Assembly: GCA_907163075.1 (NCBI GenBank)
Contig: CAJQTY010000003.1
Location: forward strand, 424,637 to 488,636
Length of the DNA stretch: 64,000 nucleotides
Reading direction: 5' to 3'
Source of the DNA: an uncultured Rhodocyclaceae bacterium
GTDB lineage: Bacteria; Pseudomonadota; Gammaproteobacteria; Burkholderiales; Rhodocyclaceae
The position numbers were made by a program, and so were the translations under genes. Under the pieces are notes generated by a model. The model saw only the letters and a list, made by a program, of their open reading frames with translations, did not search any database and had not been told where the DNA came from. Position 1 is the first letter of the stretch; each line of letters begins with the position of its first letter. Of the stretch, positions 7,895 through 17,632 are shown piece by piece.

Positions 7895-9310
7895 CTACTT
7901 CGCCAGCGGCGCGGCGCTCAGTTTCTCCGCTTCGGTCACCCAGCCACCGCCCATCGCGTTGTAGAGATTGATCGAAGCCTGGAGCAGCGTCTGTTGCGTC
8001 TGCGTGTATTGCAACTGGGCGTTGAACAGGCTGCGTTCGGCGTCGAGCACTTCGATATAGCTGGTGTAGCCGTTGTCGTAACGCAGGCGGGCGGTTTCCG
8101 CGTATTGCTGCAGCGCCTCGACCTGCAGGCGTTGCGAGGCCAGTTGCGCCCGCGTCCGGTCCTGGTCGATCAGTGCGTCATTGACTTCGCGGAAGGCGTT
8201 CTGAATCGCTTTCTGGTACGTGAACAGCGCCTGCTGCTGCTGCGCCTCGGCGACCTGGACCTGTCCGGCCAGCAGGCCGCCGGTGAAGATCGGCAGGCCC
8301 AGGGCGCCGCCGTATTGCCAGATCTTCGACGGGCCGCTGAACAGATCCGATAGGCTGGTGCTGGCGACGCCAAGCAGCCCGGTCAGCGAGATGCTCGGAT
8401 AGTAGGCGGCCTTGGCGGCGCCGATCTGCGCGTTGGCGGCAATCAGGTTCTGTTCCGCCTGACGCAAATCCGGGCGCCGTTCGAGCAGGCTCGAAGGCAA
8501 GCCTTCCGGGGTGAGCGGCGGGATCAATTCGTCGATCGTCTTGCCGCGCGCGATGGGTCCGGGGTTGCGGCCGAGCAATACGCTCAGCGCATTTTCCTGC
8601 TGGGCGATGGTCTTTTCGAGCGCCGGAATGGTGGCCAGTGCTTCTTCATACTGCGACTTGTTCTGGCTCAGTTCCAGAATCGAGATAACGCCGCCGGAAT
8701 AGCGGTCCTGGAACAGCTTGTACGAACCGCCACGGGCCTTGGCCGTGCTGATGGCGATCTCGAGTTGCCGATCCAGGTCGCGCAGGTTGATGTAGGCGCC
8801 GGCGACGCTGGAGACCAGGGTCAGGATGACGCCCTGCTTGCCTTCCTCGCTGGCCACGATCTGGGCGCGCGCGGCTTCGCTCTGGCGGCGGATCTTGCCC
8901 CACAGGTCGATCTCCCAACTGGCGCCGAGGAACGCGTCGTAGGTGCTGTAGGTGTCCTTGACGGTCGTCCCGGGAACGGTGTTTTTTTGCCGGGCGGCGT
9001 CTGCACCGAGGCCAAGCTGCGGGTAGATCTGCGAACGGGTAATGCCGTAGCGGCCGGCAAATTCCTCGATACGCGCGCTGGCAATCAGCAGGTCCTTGTT
9101 CTCGCGCAGCGCCGTGGCGACCAGATCGTTAAGCACCGAGTCATTGAACTGTTCCCACCAGGCCGTATTGGCCAGGTCGTTCGCCTTCTGGTCGCTCAGT
9201 CGCCAGGCGGCCGGCGCATCGATCGCCGGGCGGAAATAATCGGGACCGATCATGCAGCCGCTGGTCGCCAGTGCCAGAACCGTGAGAGTCATCGAGGCAA
9301 TCTTACGCAT
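7895..9310 (-). CDS. RND efflux outer-membrane channel lipoprotein (OprM/NodT family)
   Basis: The ATG at 9310 is preceded by GGAGG 5 bases upstream and overlaps the stop of the pump gene by 8 bases. The 471-residue product has a lipoprotein signal (LATSGC, cleavage before Cys near residue 19) and the start of the mature NodT family (MIGPDYFRP). It has two TolC-type repeats with coiled-coil helices, for example the RPDLRQAEQNLIAANAQIGA segment. It forms the outer-membrane exit duct of the tripartite pump encoded upstream. Family and role are secure; substrates are not visible. Confidence 0.93.
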   Translation of the reverse strand: MRKIASMTLTVLALATSGCMIGPDYFRPAIDAPAAWRLSDQKANDLANTAWWEQFNDSVLNDLVATALRENKDLLIASARIEEFAGRYGITRSQIYPQLGLGADAARQKNTVPGTTVKDTYSTYDAFLGASWEIDLWGKIRRQSEAARAQIVASEEGKQGVILTLVSSVAGAYINLRDLDRQLEIAISTAKARGGSYKLFQDRYSGGVISILELSQNKSQYEEALATIPALEKTIAQQENALSVLLGRNPGPIARGKTIDELIPPLTPEGLPSSLLERRPDLRQAEQNLIAANAQIGAAKAAYYPSISLTGLLGVASTSLSDLFSGPSKIWQYGGALGLPIFTGGLLAGQVQVAEAQQQQALFTYQKAIQNAFREVNDALIDQDRTRAQLASQRLQVEALQQYAETARLRYDNGYTSYIEVLDAERSLFNAQLQYTQTQQTLLQASINLYNAMGGGWVTEAEKLSAAPLAK

Positions 9311-12300
9311 GGCCGCCTCCCTCCTCGTCCGGGGTGGTATCAGGTGGTGTTTTGGTGTCACCCTTGTGACCGAGTTTCTCGACGACATAGAAGGTCACCG
9401 GCACGATGAAGATGGCGATGAACGACGCCGCCAGCATGCCACCGATCACGGTGCTGCCCATCACCTGCCGCGAAATCGAGCCGGCGCCCTGGGCGATGGC
9501 CAGCGGAACGCAGCCGAGAATGAAGGCGAACGAAGTCATCAGGATCGGACGCAGACGCAGACGGGCGCCTTCGAGGGTCGCTTCGATCAACGTTCGCTCG
9601 CCTTTCTCGGCCTCCATTTTGGCAAACTCGACGATCAGGATAGCATTCTTGGCCGCCAGGCCGATCAGCATGACCAGTCCGATCTGCGCATAGATATTGT
9701 TCTCCTGCCCGCGCAGCAGCAGTGCGCCAAAGGCCCCGGCGACCGCTATCGGCGTGCCGAGCAACACCGAGAAGGGCAGCGACCAGCTTTCGTACTGCGC
9801 CGCGAGGATCAGGAAGACGCAGAGCAGCGAGAAGGCGAAGATGACCATTGGCGAAATGCCTTCCTGGGCTTTCTTTTCCTGGTATGACATACCCATGTAG
9901 TCGTAACCCATGTCCTTGGGCATGGTTTCAGCAAAAACTTCCTCCAGTGCCTGCATGACCTGCGCCGAACTGACGCCGGGCGCGCCGGAGGCGTTGATCT
10001 GCGCGCTGCGGTAGAGGTTGTAGCGCATGGTGAATTCTGGCCCGGAGATGCGCCGGATCGAGGTTAGCGCCGAGAGCGGCACGCTCTCGCCCTTGGCGTT
10101 GCGCACGTAGAACTGGCCGATGTTCTCGATATTCGTGCGGTAATCGCCTTCGGCCTGGATATAGACCTGCCACTGGCGGCCGAAGCGGTTGAAGTAGTTG
10201 ATGAAGCCGCTGCCGAGGAAGCTTTGCAGCGTCTTGTACACGTCACTGATCTCGACGCCCTGTTTGAGTGCCTGGTCGCGGTCGACGTCGATGAAGATCT
10301 GCGGCACGGTCGGGCGGAAGGTTGTCGAAACACTGGCCAGTTCCGGGCGTTTCTTCGCCGCCTCGATGAACTTGTTCGTGTTCTCTGTCAGGAAAGACAG
10401 ATCCTTGCCGGCGCGATCTTCCAGAATGAAGGTGGCGCCGCCCGAAGTGCCGACGCCGGGAATGGCGGGTGGCGGGAAGGCGAAGCCGATGGCTCCGGGA
10501 ATGGAGCCAAGTTTTCTGCTTAATTCGCTCTTGATGGTTTCGTACTTCTTTTCGGGCGTTTTGCGCGTAGCCCACTCGTCGAGCGTAATGAAGTAAAAGG
10601 TGCTGTAGGTGCTGGTCACGCCGCTCAGCATGTTGTAACCAATGATGCTGGAGACGTACTTGACGCCGGGCGTAGACTTGATGAGTTCTTCTGCCTGCTT
10701 GGAAATGTCGCCGGTTCGTCCCAGTGACGAAGCGTCGGGTAACTGAATCCCGGCAAAGATGTAGCCCTGATCCTCGTCGGGCAGGAAGCCTGTAGCCACC
10801 GACTTGCCGAAGATTCCAGCCGCGACGGTAACGCCAAGCAAGAAAATGATGCTGAAGAAGCTCTTGTGGATGGCGAAGCGGCAAACGCCGACATAACCAT
10901 CGGTCACGCGGCCGAAACCGCGGTTGAACCAGGCATAGAATCTCTGTATCGGGCTATTGCTCTTGACCTTCGGCTTGAGCAGCAGGGCGCACAAGGCCGG
11001 GCTGAGGGTCAGCGCGTTGAAGGCCGAAATGATCACCGAGATGGCGATGGTGACGGCAAACTGCTGGTAGAGCTGGCCGGTAATGCCGGGGATGAAGGCG
11101 GTAGGAACGAATACGGCGGCCAGAATAACGGCAATGGCGATGACCGGGCCGGTCACTTCTTCCATGGCCTTGAGCGTAGCCTCCTTTGGCGACATGCCGT
11201 GTTCGATGTGGTGTTCGACGGCTTCGACGACGACGATGGCGTCATCGACGACCAGACCGATGGCCAGCACCAGGCCGAACAGCGACAAGGTGTTGATCGA
11301 AAAGCCGAACATCGGGAAAAGCATGAAGGTGCCGACCAGCGACACCGGAACCGCGAGCAGCGGGATCAACGTCGCGCGCCAGCCTTGCAGAAAGAGGAAG
11401 ACGACGAGGATAACCAGCACCAGGGCTTCAACCAGCGTGTGCTGGATTTCGACGATGCCTTCGGTAATCGACAGCGTGGTATCGAGCGCGACGACGTAGT
11501 CAAGATCGGGCGGGAAGCCTTCCTTGATCTTGTCCATCATCTTCTTGGCACCATTGGCTGCTTCGATCGCATTGGCGCCGGGCATCAGGTAGAGGGCGAC
11601 AAGAGCGGCCGGCTTACCGTTAAGGCGACCTTCGAGGCTGTAGGTTTGTGCACCCAGTTCAATGCGTGCGACATCCTTGACGCGAACGATGGAGCCGTCG
11701 GTATTGGCGCGCAGGACGACATTTCCGAACTCTTCCGGGCTTTGCAGACGTCCTTGGGCACGTACGGCGTAGGTATATTCTTGCCCCTTCGGGATGGGTT
11801 CGGCGCCAACGGTTCCTGCCGGGTTGACCGTATTCTGGGTGTTGACCGCGTTAATGATCTCCGGGATGGTGATATTCAGTTTGGCCAGTTGATCCGGCGC
11901 GACCCACAAACGCATGGCGTACTGGCCGGCACCGAACACGGTGACGCTGGCAATACCCTTGACCCGGGTCATCTGGTCATTGATGTTGATGTAGGCGTAG
12001 TTCGCCAGAAAGACGTTGTCGTAGGTGCCGTTCGGCGAGGTCAGCGCGAACATGAGCAGCGGCGATGCCGTTGATTTCGCAACCGTGACCCCGTAGTTGC
12101 GCACGTCCGAGGGCAGCTTCGATTCGGCCTGACCCTTGCGCATCTCGGTGAGCAGTTGGTCGGTGTTCGGATCGGTGGATACGTCGAAGTTGACCGTCAG
12201 GTTCATTTCGCCATTGTTGGCGTTGATCGAGTACATGTAGTTCATGTTGTCGACGCCCGACATCTCCTGCTCTATGGGCGTGGCGACCGCCTGCTCGACG

Positions 12301-12467
12301 GTTTGGGCATCGGCGCCGGTGTAGGTGCTCTTCACCTTCATTTCCGGCGGGACGATGTTGGGGAACTGGGCAGTCGGCAGGCCGGACATGGCGACCAGGC
12401 CGATAATGGTCATCAGGATGGAGATGACCATCGCCACGATCGGGCGATTGATGAAGAACTTGGACAT
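9303..12467 (-). CDS. RND multidrug efflux transporter, HAE1 family (AcrB/MexB-like)
   Basis: The 1054-residue length is typical of AcrB/MexB. It opens with the canonical FFINRPIVAMVISILM first membrane helix. The proton-relay pair is visible in helix 4 (IGLVVDDAIVVVEA) and the conserved Lys in helix 10 (IGLAAKNAILIVEFAK). Two large periplasmic loops follow helices 1 and 7. It is an inner-membrane proton antiporter that moves drugs or other amphiphiles into the outer-membrane channel. It lies 6 bases after the membrane fusion protein gene in one operon. No local regulator gene is adjacent. Confidence 0.95.
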   Translation of the reverse strand: MSKFFINRPIVAMVISILMTIIGLVAMSGLPTAQFPNIVPPEMKVKSTYTGADAQTVEQAVATPIEQEMSGVDNMNYMYSINANNGEMNLTVNFDVSTDPNTDQLLTEMRKGQAESKLPSDVRNYGVTVAKSTASPLLMFALTSPNGTYDNVFLANYAYININDQMTRVKGIASVTVFGAGQYAMRLWVAPDQLAKLNITIPEIINAVNTQNTVNPAGTVGAEPIPKGQEYTYAVRAQGRLQSPEEFGNVVLRANTDGSIVRVKDVARIELGAQTYSLEGRLNGKPAALVALYLMPGANAIEAANGAKKMMDKIKEGFPPDLDYVVALDTTLSITEGIVEIQHTLVEALVLVILVVFLFLQGWRATLIPLLAVPVSLVGTFMLFPMFGFSINTLSLFGLVLAIGLVVDDAIVVVEAVEHHIEHGMSPKEATLKAMEEVTGPVIAIAVILAAVFVPTAFIPGITGQLYQQFAVTIAISVIISAFNALTLSPALCALLLKPKVKSNSPIQRFYAWFNRGFGRVTDGYVGVCRFAIHKSFFSIIFLLGVTVAAGIFGKSVATGFLPDEDQGYIFAGIQLPDASSLGRTGDISKQAEELIKSTPGVKYVSSIIGYNMLSGVTSTYSTFYFITLDEWATRKTPEKKYETIKSELSRKLGSIPGAIGFAFPPPAIPGVGTSGGATFILEDRAGKDLSFLTENTNKFIEAAKKRPELASVSTTFRPTVPQIFIDVDRDQALKQGVEISDVYKTLQSFLGSGFINYFNRFGRQWQVYIQAEGDYRTNIENIGQFYVRNAKGESVPLSALTSIRRISGPEFTMRYNLYRSAQINASGAPGVSSAQVMQALEEVFAETMPKDMGYDYMGMSYQEKKAQEGISPMVIFAFSLLCVFLILAAQYESWSLPFSVLLGTPIAVAGAFGALLLRGQENNIYAQIGLVMLIGLAAKNAILIVEFAKMEAEKGERTLIEATLEGARLRLRPILMTSFAFILGCVPLAIAQGAGSISRQVMGSTVIGGMLAASFIAIFIVPVTFYVVEKLGHKGDTKTPPDTTPDEEGGGHA

Positions 12468-12473
12468 GGCGGT

Positions 12474-13667
12474 TTACCCCTTCTTGTCCGCTGGCTTGTT
12501 CGCTTCGGGCGTTGCCGGCTTGGCTTCCGGCGCAAAGGGTTTGGGAGTGACGATGGCGCCCGGGCGAACTTTCTGTGTTCCTTCAACGATGATCTTTTCG
12601 CCGGACTTGAGGCCTTCGCTGATGATCCAGTCCGAGCCGACGCGATCGCCCGGCATGACTGGCCGTACATCCACCTTGTTGTCCTCGCCAACCACGGCGA
12701 CCAGATACTTGCCCTGGATCTCGGTGACGGCGCGCTGCGGAACGAGCAGGGCGTCCTTGTGCACGGTTGTCGTGGCCCGGATCTTGGCGAATTGCCCCGG
12801 ACGCAGGCGCGCATCGGGGTTGGCGAACAGGGCGCCGACCTTGAAGGTGCCGGTCGTCGGGTCCACCTGGCGGTTGAACAGGCTGAACTTGCCCTTCTTC
12901 GGATAGGTGGTGCCATCGACGAGGATCAGCTCAAGCGGAATTTCTTCGAGCTTGGCCGTCGACATTTTTCCCTGACCCAGCAGATACTCGCGTTCGCTGA
13001 TGTTGATGTACACCTTGATCGGATCAACCGTCGATACCGTCGTCAATTCACTGGTGGCGCTGGGGCTGAGGAGGTCGCCGATCTGCGCCTTGGCGATACC
13101 GGCAATGCCGTTGATCGGCGAGGTGATCCGGGTGAATCCTAGGTTGAGCTTGGCTGTGTCGAGCGCGGCCGTGGCCTGATCGAGGGCGGCACTGGCCGAC
13201 AATTCCGATCCGGTGGCGTCGTCCAGGTCCTTCTGGCTGACGGCGTTCTTCGCGGCCAGCGGCTTGATCCGCGCCAGGTTCGCGGCAGCGTTGGCGTAAA
13301 TGGCTTTTTGCTTGTTACGCGCGGCATTGGCCTGATCCAGCGCGGCCTGGAAGGTGCGCGGGTCGATCTCGAAGAGCACCTGTCCTTTCTTGACGGCGTC
13401 GCCTTCGCGATAATTTTGCTTGACCAGGTAGCCGGTGACCTGCGGACGGATCGTTGCATTGACGTCGCCGTCCAGCGCGCCGACCCACTCGCGGTAGATC
13501 GGGACGTCCTTCCGCACGACGGTAATGACATCGACGACCGCCGGCGCCGGGGGCGGCGGGGCGGCCTTGTCGCAGCCTGCGAAAACCAGCATCGCCAGGC
13601 AGACAAGGCCAATGGAAGTCGGCCGGAAGCCGCTGGTACCAAGGCAATATTTCGATCCGATGCGCAT
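12474..13667 (-). CDS. RND efflux periplasmic adaptor (AcrA/MexA-like lipoprotein)
   Basis: The start at 13667 (ATG, GGGAG about 8 bases upstream) gives 397 residues with a lipoprotein signal ending LVFAGC near residue 30. The HlyD/AcrA layout is clear: a biotinyl-lipoyl half (VTGYLVKQNYREGDAVKKGQ), an alpha-hairpin (residues ~95-160), the second lipoyl half (ITSPINGIAGIAKAQIGDLL), beta-barrel and membrane-proximal domains. It bridges the pump and the outer-membrane channel. It is the first gene of the three-gene operon; the promoter must lie in 13668-13909. Confidence 0.93.
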   Translation of the reverse strand: MRIGSKYCLGTSGFRPTSIGLVCLAMLVFAGCDKAAPPPPAPAVVDVITVVRKDVPIYREWVGALDGDVNATIRPQVTGYLVKQNYREGDAVKKGQVLFEIDPRTFQAALDQANAARNKQKAIYANAAANLARIKPLAAKNAVSQKDLDDATGSELSASAALDQATAALDTAKLNLGFTRITSPINGIAGIAKAQIGDLLSPSATSELTTVSTVDPIKVYINISEREYLLGQGKMSTAKLEEIPLELILVDGTTYPKKGKFSLFNRQVDPTTGTFKVGALFANPDARLRPGQFAKIRATTTVHKDALLVPQRAVTEIQGKYLVAVVGEDNKVDVRPVMPGDRVGSDWIISEGLKSGEKIIVEGTQKVRPGAIVTPKPFAPEAKPATPEANKPADKKG

Positions 13668-13909
13668 TGTTTCCGCTCCCAGAATAATTGTTTCATTCGA
13701 TGCTAACACGGCCAATTGCCCCGCAACTCAAGAGTCGCCGGCTCCTCCGGGAACTTTCCGGGGGTCTTGTGGCAAATGAAACAGCCGCTAAAAAATATGC
13801 AACTATTACTTAAGTTTTACATTCTAACGCAAGACACGTGGCAGGAAGCGTCCGCTACCTCGATGCGCAGTCAAAATATCCCGCGCGCACGCCGTCAAGG
13901 CGCAACGGC

Positions 13910-14581
13910 TCAGCCGCCGAGCGCCCTGATTGCGGCGACCAGCACCGTGCCCAGCCCGGCCATCATGATTCCGACCTTCCAGCTGCCGTAGCCCGCGTAA
14001 CGCCCGAGAGCGAGGCCGCCGAAGAACAGCATGGTTAGCGCAATGGCGCGCGACACGTTCTTCGCCATTTCGACATCCGCGAATAGCGCGAAGGGCAGCA
14101 CGACGGGAAAGGTCGACGCGACGACGATCAGGAAGATGGCCAGGGCGGCGAGCAGATCATTCCCTTCCAGCCGCGGCCGCTCCGGCATCACCGTCATGGC
14201 GACGATACGCCCGCGGATGGCCTCGACCTCCGCCGGCGACACCAGATCCGCCGCCGCTCGCGACAGGGAACGCGCGATGATTTTGTGTCCTGACTCCGTG
14301 TCCGGGGCGCTGCGCACGGATCTGACCAGGCTCATGAAGCGGCCGCGGTCCGTGAGCGTGCGCACCAGGTACATGACCGCGTCGACGAGCCCCCAGGCCA
14401 GGTTGCAGCCAAGCGCGGAGATGAACATGGCGCGGACTTCCTGGCGCCCGGACTCGGCGACCGAGACGGCGCCGACGAAGGTAAGCGCCATGAACAGGCC
14501 GAAGAGGAGTTCCGACACACGATCGACGGGACTGAGCACCGGTTCACGGACCTCATGCTTGGTGACATTCATTGCGCTCAT
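13910..14581 (-). CDS. Small integral membrane protein, VIT1/CCC1-like
   Basis: With the ATG at 14581 (CTGGAG upstream) the product has 223 residues; an ATG three codons later is an alternative. It shows about five hydrophobic segments: two in residues ~20-70 (LLFGLFMALTFVGAV, then LGCNLAWGLVDAVMYLV) and three near the C-terminus. The first pair, with its N-terminal gap, resembles the CCC1/VIT1 fold of Fe/Mn transporters. No conserved metal-site residues can be confirmed by eye. It is divergent from the SulP gene. Confidence 0.6.
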   Translation of the reverse strand: MSAMNVTKHEVREPVLSPVDRVSELLFGLFMALTFVGAVSVAESGRQEVRAMFISALGCNLAWGLVDAVMYLVRTLTDRGRFMSLVRSVRSAPDTESGHKIIARSLSRAAADLVSPAEVEAIRGRIVAMTVMPERPRLEGNDLLAALAIFLIVVASTFPVVLPFALFADVEMAKNVSRAIALTMLFFGGLALGRYAGYGSWKVGIMMAGLGTVLVAAIRALGG

Positions 14582-14757
14582 CTCGATGCACTCCAGTACG
14601 TTCGCAAAGCCTGCCGGCTCTGCCACCGATCGTCGAGACGGCGAGGGTGTGCGGCGAATGACAAGCCGGAAATTAGTGACTAGAATGAAACAAGGTTCCC
14701 GGCTAAGCACAAGACCTTACGCCGATTGAACTTGCGCAGCAAGCGGGAGAAGACAGC

Positions 14758-16449
14758 ATGAAGCAGCATCTGACTGACACCGGGCCAAGTTCTTCCGCTG
14801 CGGCAACTTTGCGTTTTGACGTGGTGGCTGGCCTGACGGCAGCGGCAGTCGTTTTGCCCAAGGCCATGGCCTATGCGACGGTTGCCGGCCTGCCCGTTGC
14901 CGTCGGCCTCTATACCGCTTTTGTTCCGATGCTCGTGTACGCGCTGCTCGGTTCGTCGCGCGTGCTCAGCGTCAGTTCCACCACCACGCTGGCGATTCTC
15001 GCCGGCACCCAGCTTGGCCTGGCCGTGCCGGACGGCGACCCGGCGCGGCTGATCACGGCGACCGCGATGCTGAGCGCGTTGGTCGGCGCCATGCTCTTGC
15101 TGGCCAGGCTGCTGCGCCTGGGTTTCGTTGCCAATTTCATTTCCGCGCCCGTGCTGACCGGTTTCAAGGCCGGGATCGGATTCGTTATCGTCCTCGATCA
15201 GCTGCCGAAACTGATGGGCATCCATATCGCGAAAGAGGGCTTCTTTCGCGATCTGCTCAGCGTCGTGCATCACGTGCCCGAGACGTCGCTGATCACGCTG
15301 GCGGTAGCGCTAGCCACGCTGCTCGTGCTGATTGGCATGGAGCGCCTGTGGCCGCATTCGCCGGCGCCGCTGGTCGCCGTCGGCGGCGGCATCGCCGCGG
15401 CCTGGCTGCTGGGGCTGCAGGCGCTGGGCGTGTCCCTGGTCGGTCACATCCCGCAGGGACTGCCGTCGCTGACGATGCCGAATCTCGCGCTGGTCGAACA
15501 GTTGTTGCCGGGGGCGCTCGGCATCGCGCTGATGAGTTTCACCGAGACGATCGCGGCGGGGCGGGCCTTCATCCAGCCCGGCGATCCGCCCATTGACGCG
15601 AATCGGGAACTGGTCGCCACCGGCGCCGCGAACCTGGGCGGTGCGCTGTTTGGCGCCATGCCGGCCGGCGGCGGCACCTCGCAGACCGCCGTCGTGCGCG
15701 CCACCGGCGGCCGTTCGCAGAAGGCCTCGCTGGTGACCGCCGGCGTGGCCGCCGCCACCATGCTGCTGCTGGCGCCGCTGCTCGGCTTGCTGCCGCACGC
15801 CACGCTCGCGGCGATCGTCATCGTGTACTCGGTCGGGCTGATCCAGCCGGCGGAGTTCCTGGCCATTCGCAAGGTGCGCCTGATGGAGCTGCGCTGGGCC
15901 ATTATCGCGGCGCTTGGCGTGCTGGTGTTCGGGACGCTCAAGGGCATCGTGATTGCGATCATCATTTCACTCATCGGCCTCGCCAGCCAGACGGCTCACC
16001 CGCGCGTCTCGGTCATCGGCCGCAAGCGCGGCGCCGACGTGCTGCGGCCGCTGTCCCCCGAACACCCGGACGACGAGACGTTTCCCGGCCTGCTGATCGT
16101 GCGTCCGGAGGGCCGCCTGTTTTTCGTCAATGCCCAGCAGGTGGCGGCTGAGATCCGGGCGCTGGTCGCCGAGCACAAGCCACGGGTGCTTGCCATTGAC
16201 CTGAGCCGGGTTCCCGACATCGAGTACTCGGCGTTGCAGATGCTCGCGGACGGCGACAAGCGCGCGAATGAACTGGGCGCCACGCTGTGGCTGGTCGGAC
16301 TCAACCCCGGCGTGCTCGAGGTGGTGCAGCATTCCGGTCTGGCCGAAATCCTGGGCCGCGAGCGCATGCTGTTCAACGCGCGCACGGCGATCGAACGCTA
16401 TCAGGCGCTGCAGGAGCGGGCAGGCGGTGCGGCGTCCGCCGCGCCGTGA
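14758..16449 (+). CDS. SulP family anion transporter with STAS domain
   Basis: The 563-residue product has 10-14 membrane helices in residues 1-410, opening with the SulP signature region (AAAVVLPKAMAYATVAGLPVA), followed by a C-terminal STAS domain (residues ~440-550; VLAIDLSRVPDIEYSALQML). SulP proteins carry sulfate, bicarbonate or dicarboxylates across the inner membrane; the substrate here cannot be read from sequence. GGGAGAAG lies before the ATG. PPK2 follows 143 bases downstream on the same strand. Confidence 0.92.
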   Translation: MKQHLTDTGPSSSAAATLRFDVVAGLTAAAVVLPKAMAYATVAGLPVAVGLYTAFVPMLVYALLGSSRVLSVSSTTTLAILAGTQLGLAVPDGDPARLITATAMLSALVGAMLLLARLLRLGFVANFISAPVLTGFKAGIGFVIVLDQLPKLMGIHIAKEGFFRDLLSVVHHVPETSLITLAVALATLLVLIGMERLWPHSPAPLVAVGGGIAAAWLLGLQALGVSLVGHIPQGLPSLTMPNLALVEQLLPGALGIALMSFTETIAAGRAFIQPGDPPIDANRELVATGAANLGGALFGAMPAGGGTSQTAVVRATGGRSQKASLVTAGVAAATMLLLAPLLGLLPHATLAAIVIVYSVGLIQPAEFLAIRKVRLMELRWAIIAALGVLVFGTLKGIVIAIIISLIGLASQTAHPRVSVIGRKRGADVLRPLSPEHPDDETFPGLLIVRPEGRLFFVNAQQVAAEIRALVAEHKPRVLAIDLSRVPDIEYSALQMLADGDKRANELGATLWLVGLNPGVLEVVQHSGLAEILGRERMLFNARTAIERYQALQERAGGAASAAP

Positions 16450-16592
16450 CCGGAAACATTTCGGCGGAACCGTCGATTCCGGTGGCAGCAGCGGGCGGCG
16501 GCGTCTAAGATGAACATGCACCGTCCGGCCGGACGGTGCACGAGCCAGGGCCGGCGACGGCAGATTTTCCTTTCGACTTCATGGAGAGCATC

Positions 16593-17450
16593 ATGGCAGG
16601 CAAGAAAAAGAAAAAGGATCTTCCGGCAACGGAAACCCCGAACGCAGCGCTTGACACCAGGACCTACGACAAGGAACTCAAGCGCCTGCACGTCGAACTC
16701 GTCAAGCTGCAGCAATGGGTCGTGCATAAGGGGCTCAAGGTCTGCATCGTCTTCGAAGGGCGTGACGGCGCCGGCAAGGGCGGCACCATCAAGGCCATCA
16801 CCGAACGCGTCAGTCCGCGCGTGTTCCGCGTCGTCGCCCTGCCGGCGCCGACCGAGCGCCAGAAGAGCCAGATGTACGTGCAGCGCTACATTGAACACTT
16901 CCCGGCCGCCGGCGAAGTCGTCATCTTCGACCGCAGCTGGTACAACCGGGCCGGCGTCGAACGCGTCATGGGTTTCTGCAAGCCCGAGCAGGTCAAGAAA
17001 TTCCTGGACGCCGTACCGATGGTCGAGCGCGCCATGGTCGAGTCCGGCATCATCCTGCTCAAGTACTGGCTCGAAGTCAGCCCGGAGGAACAGGAACGGC
17101 GACTGAGCGACCGCATTAACGACGGGCGCAAGGTATGGAAACTGTCGCCGATGGACGTCAAATCCTTCACCCGCTGGGACGACTACACGCAGGCGCGCGA
17201 CGACATGTTCGCCGCCACCGACTCGTCCTGGGCGCCGTGGTATGTGGCTCTCTCGGAGGACAAGAAACGGGTGCGGCTGAACGTGATCAATCATCTGCTC
17301 AAGCACGTGCCCTACGAGGACATACCGGCTGAAAAGGTCAAGCTGCCCAAGCGCAAGATCGGCAGTTACAAGGCGGCCGACTATCCGTTCAAGTACATCT
17401 CCGAGTATTTGCCAGCCCAGGGCGATCCAGAGAAACACGACAAGACATAG
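16593..17450 (+). CDS. ppk2: Polyphosphate kinase 2 (class I, single-domain)
   Basis: The start is set at the ATG at 16593, which has GGAG 6 bases upstream, giving 285 residues; upstream in-frame ATGs are less well placed. The PPK2 core is clear: Walker A GRDGAGKGGTIKAI (residues ~55), a lid-associated segment PTERQKSQMY, and Walker B VIFDRSWYNRAGVE. Length and single-domain form fit class I enzymes, which phosphorylate nucleoside diphosphates with polyphosphate or run the reverse reaction. The N-terminus is Lys-rich. The GC-rich leader has no clear promoter; it may be read through from the SulP gene. Confidence 0.93.
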   Translation: MAGKKKKKDLPATETPNAALDTRTYDKELKRLHVELVKLQQWVVHKGLKVCIVFEGRDGAGKGGTIKAITERVSPRVFRVVALPAPTERQKSQMYVQRYIEHFPAAGEVVIFDRSWYNRAGVERVMGFCKPEQVKKFLDAVPMVERAMVESGIILLKYWLEVSPEEQERRLSDRINDGRKVWKLSPMDVKSFTRWDDYTQARDDMFAATDSSWAPWYVALSEDKKRVRLNVINHLLKHVPYEDIPAEKVKLPKRKIGSYKAADYPFKYISEYLPAQGDPEKHDKT

Positions 17451-17581
17451 CAGGCGCAAGGGGTGAAGCGCTGACAAATCGCTATGCAAGGAAAGCAGGG
17501 CGGCGACCTTCTTCAAGACCAGTGCCGTGACAGCCAATATTCATGCGGCTCTCACGGCCCACCACCTCAAGAACGGCTATT

Positions 17582-17631
17582 CAAGCGGGCTCCAGGGCAA
17601 CCCCCGCCCATTCGGTCGGGGTTCCCGCTTG
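17582..17631. repeat. Nested inverted repeat between ppk2 and the DUF2950 gene
   Basis: Outer arms CAAGCGGG (17582-17589) and CCCGCTTG (17624-17631) enclose inner arms AACCCC and GGGGTT. The structure lies between two convergent genes, one base before the end of the DUF2950 gene. There is no U-run, so it is not a standard intrinsic terminator, but it could stabilise both mRNA ends. Confidence 0.5.
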
Positions 17632-17632
17632 C

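Noticed and set aside
10866-12074. A 402-codon open frame opposite the RND pump gene
   Set aside because: It is rich in Asp, Gly, His and Gln, a typical shadow of membrane-protein codons.
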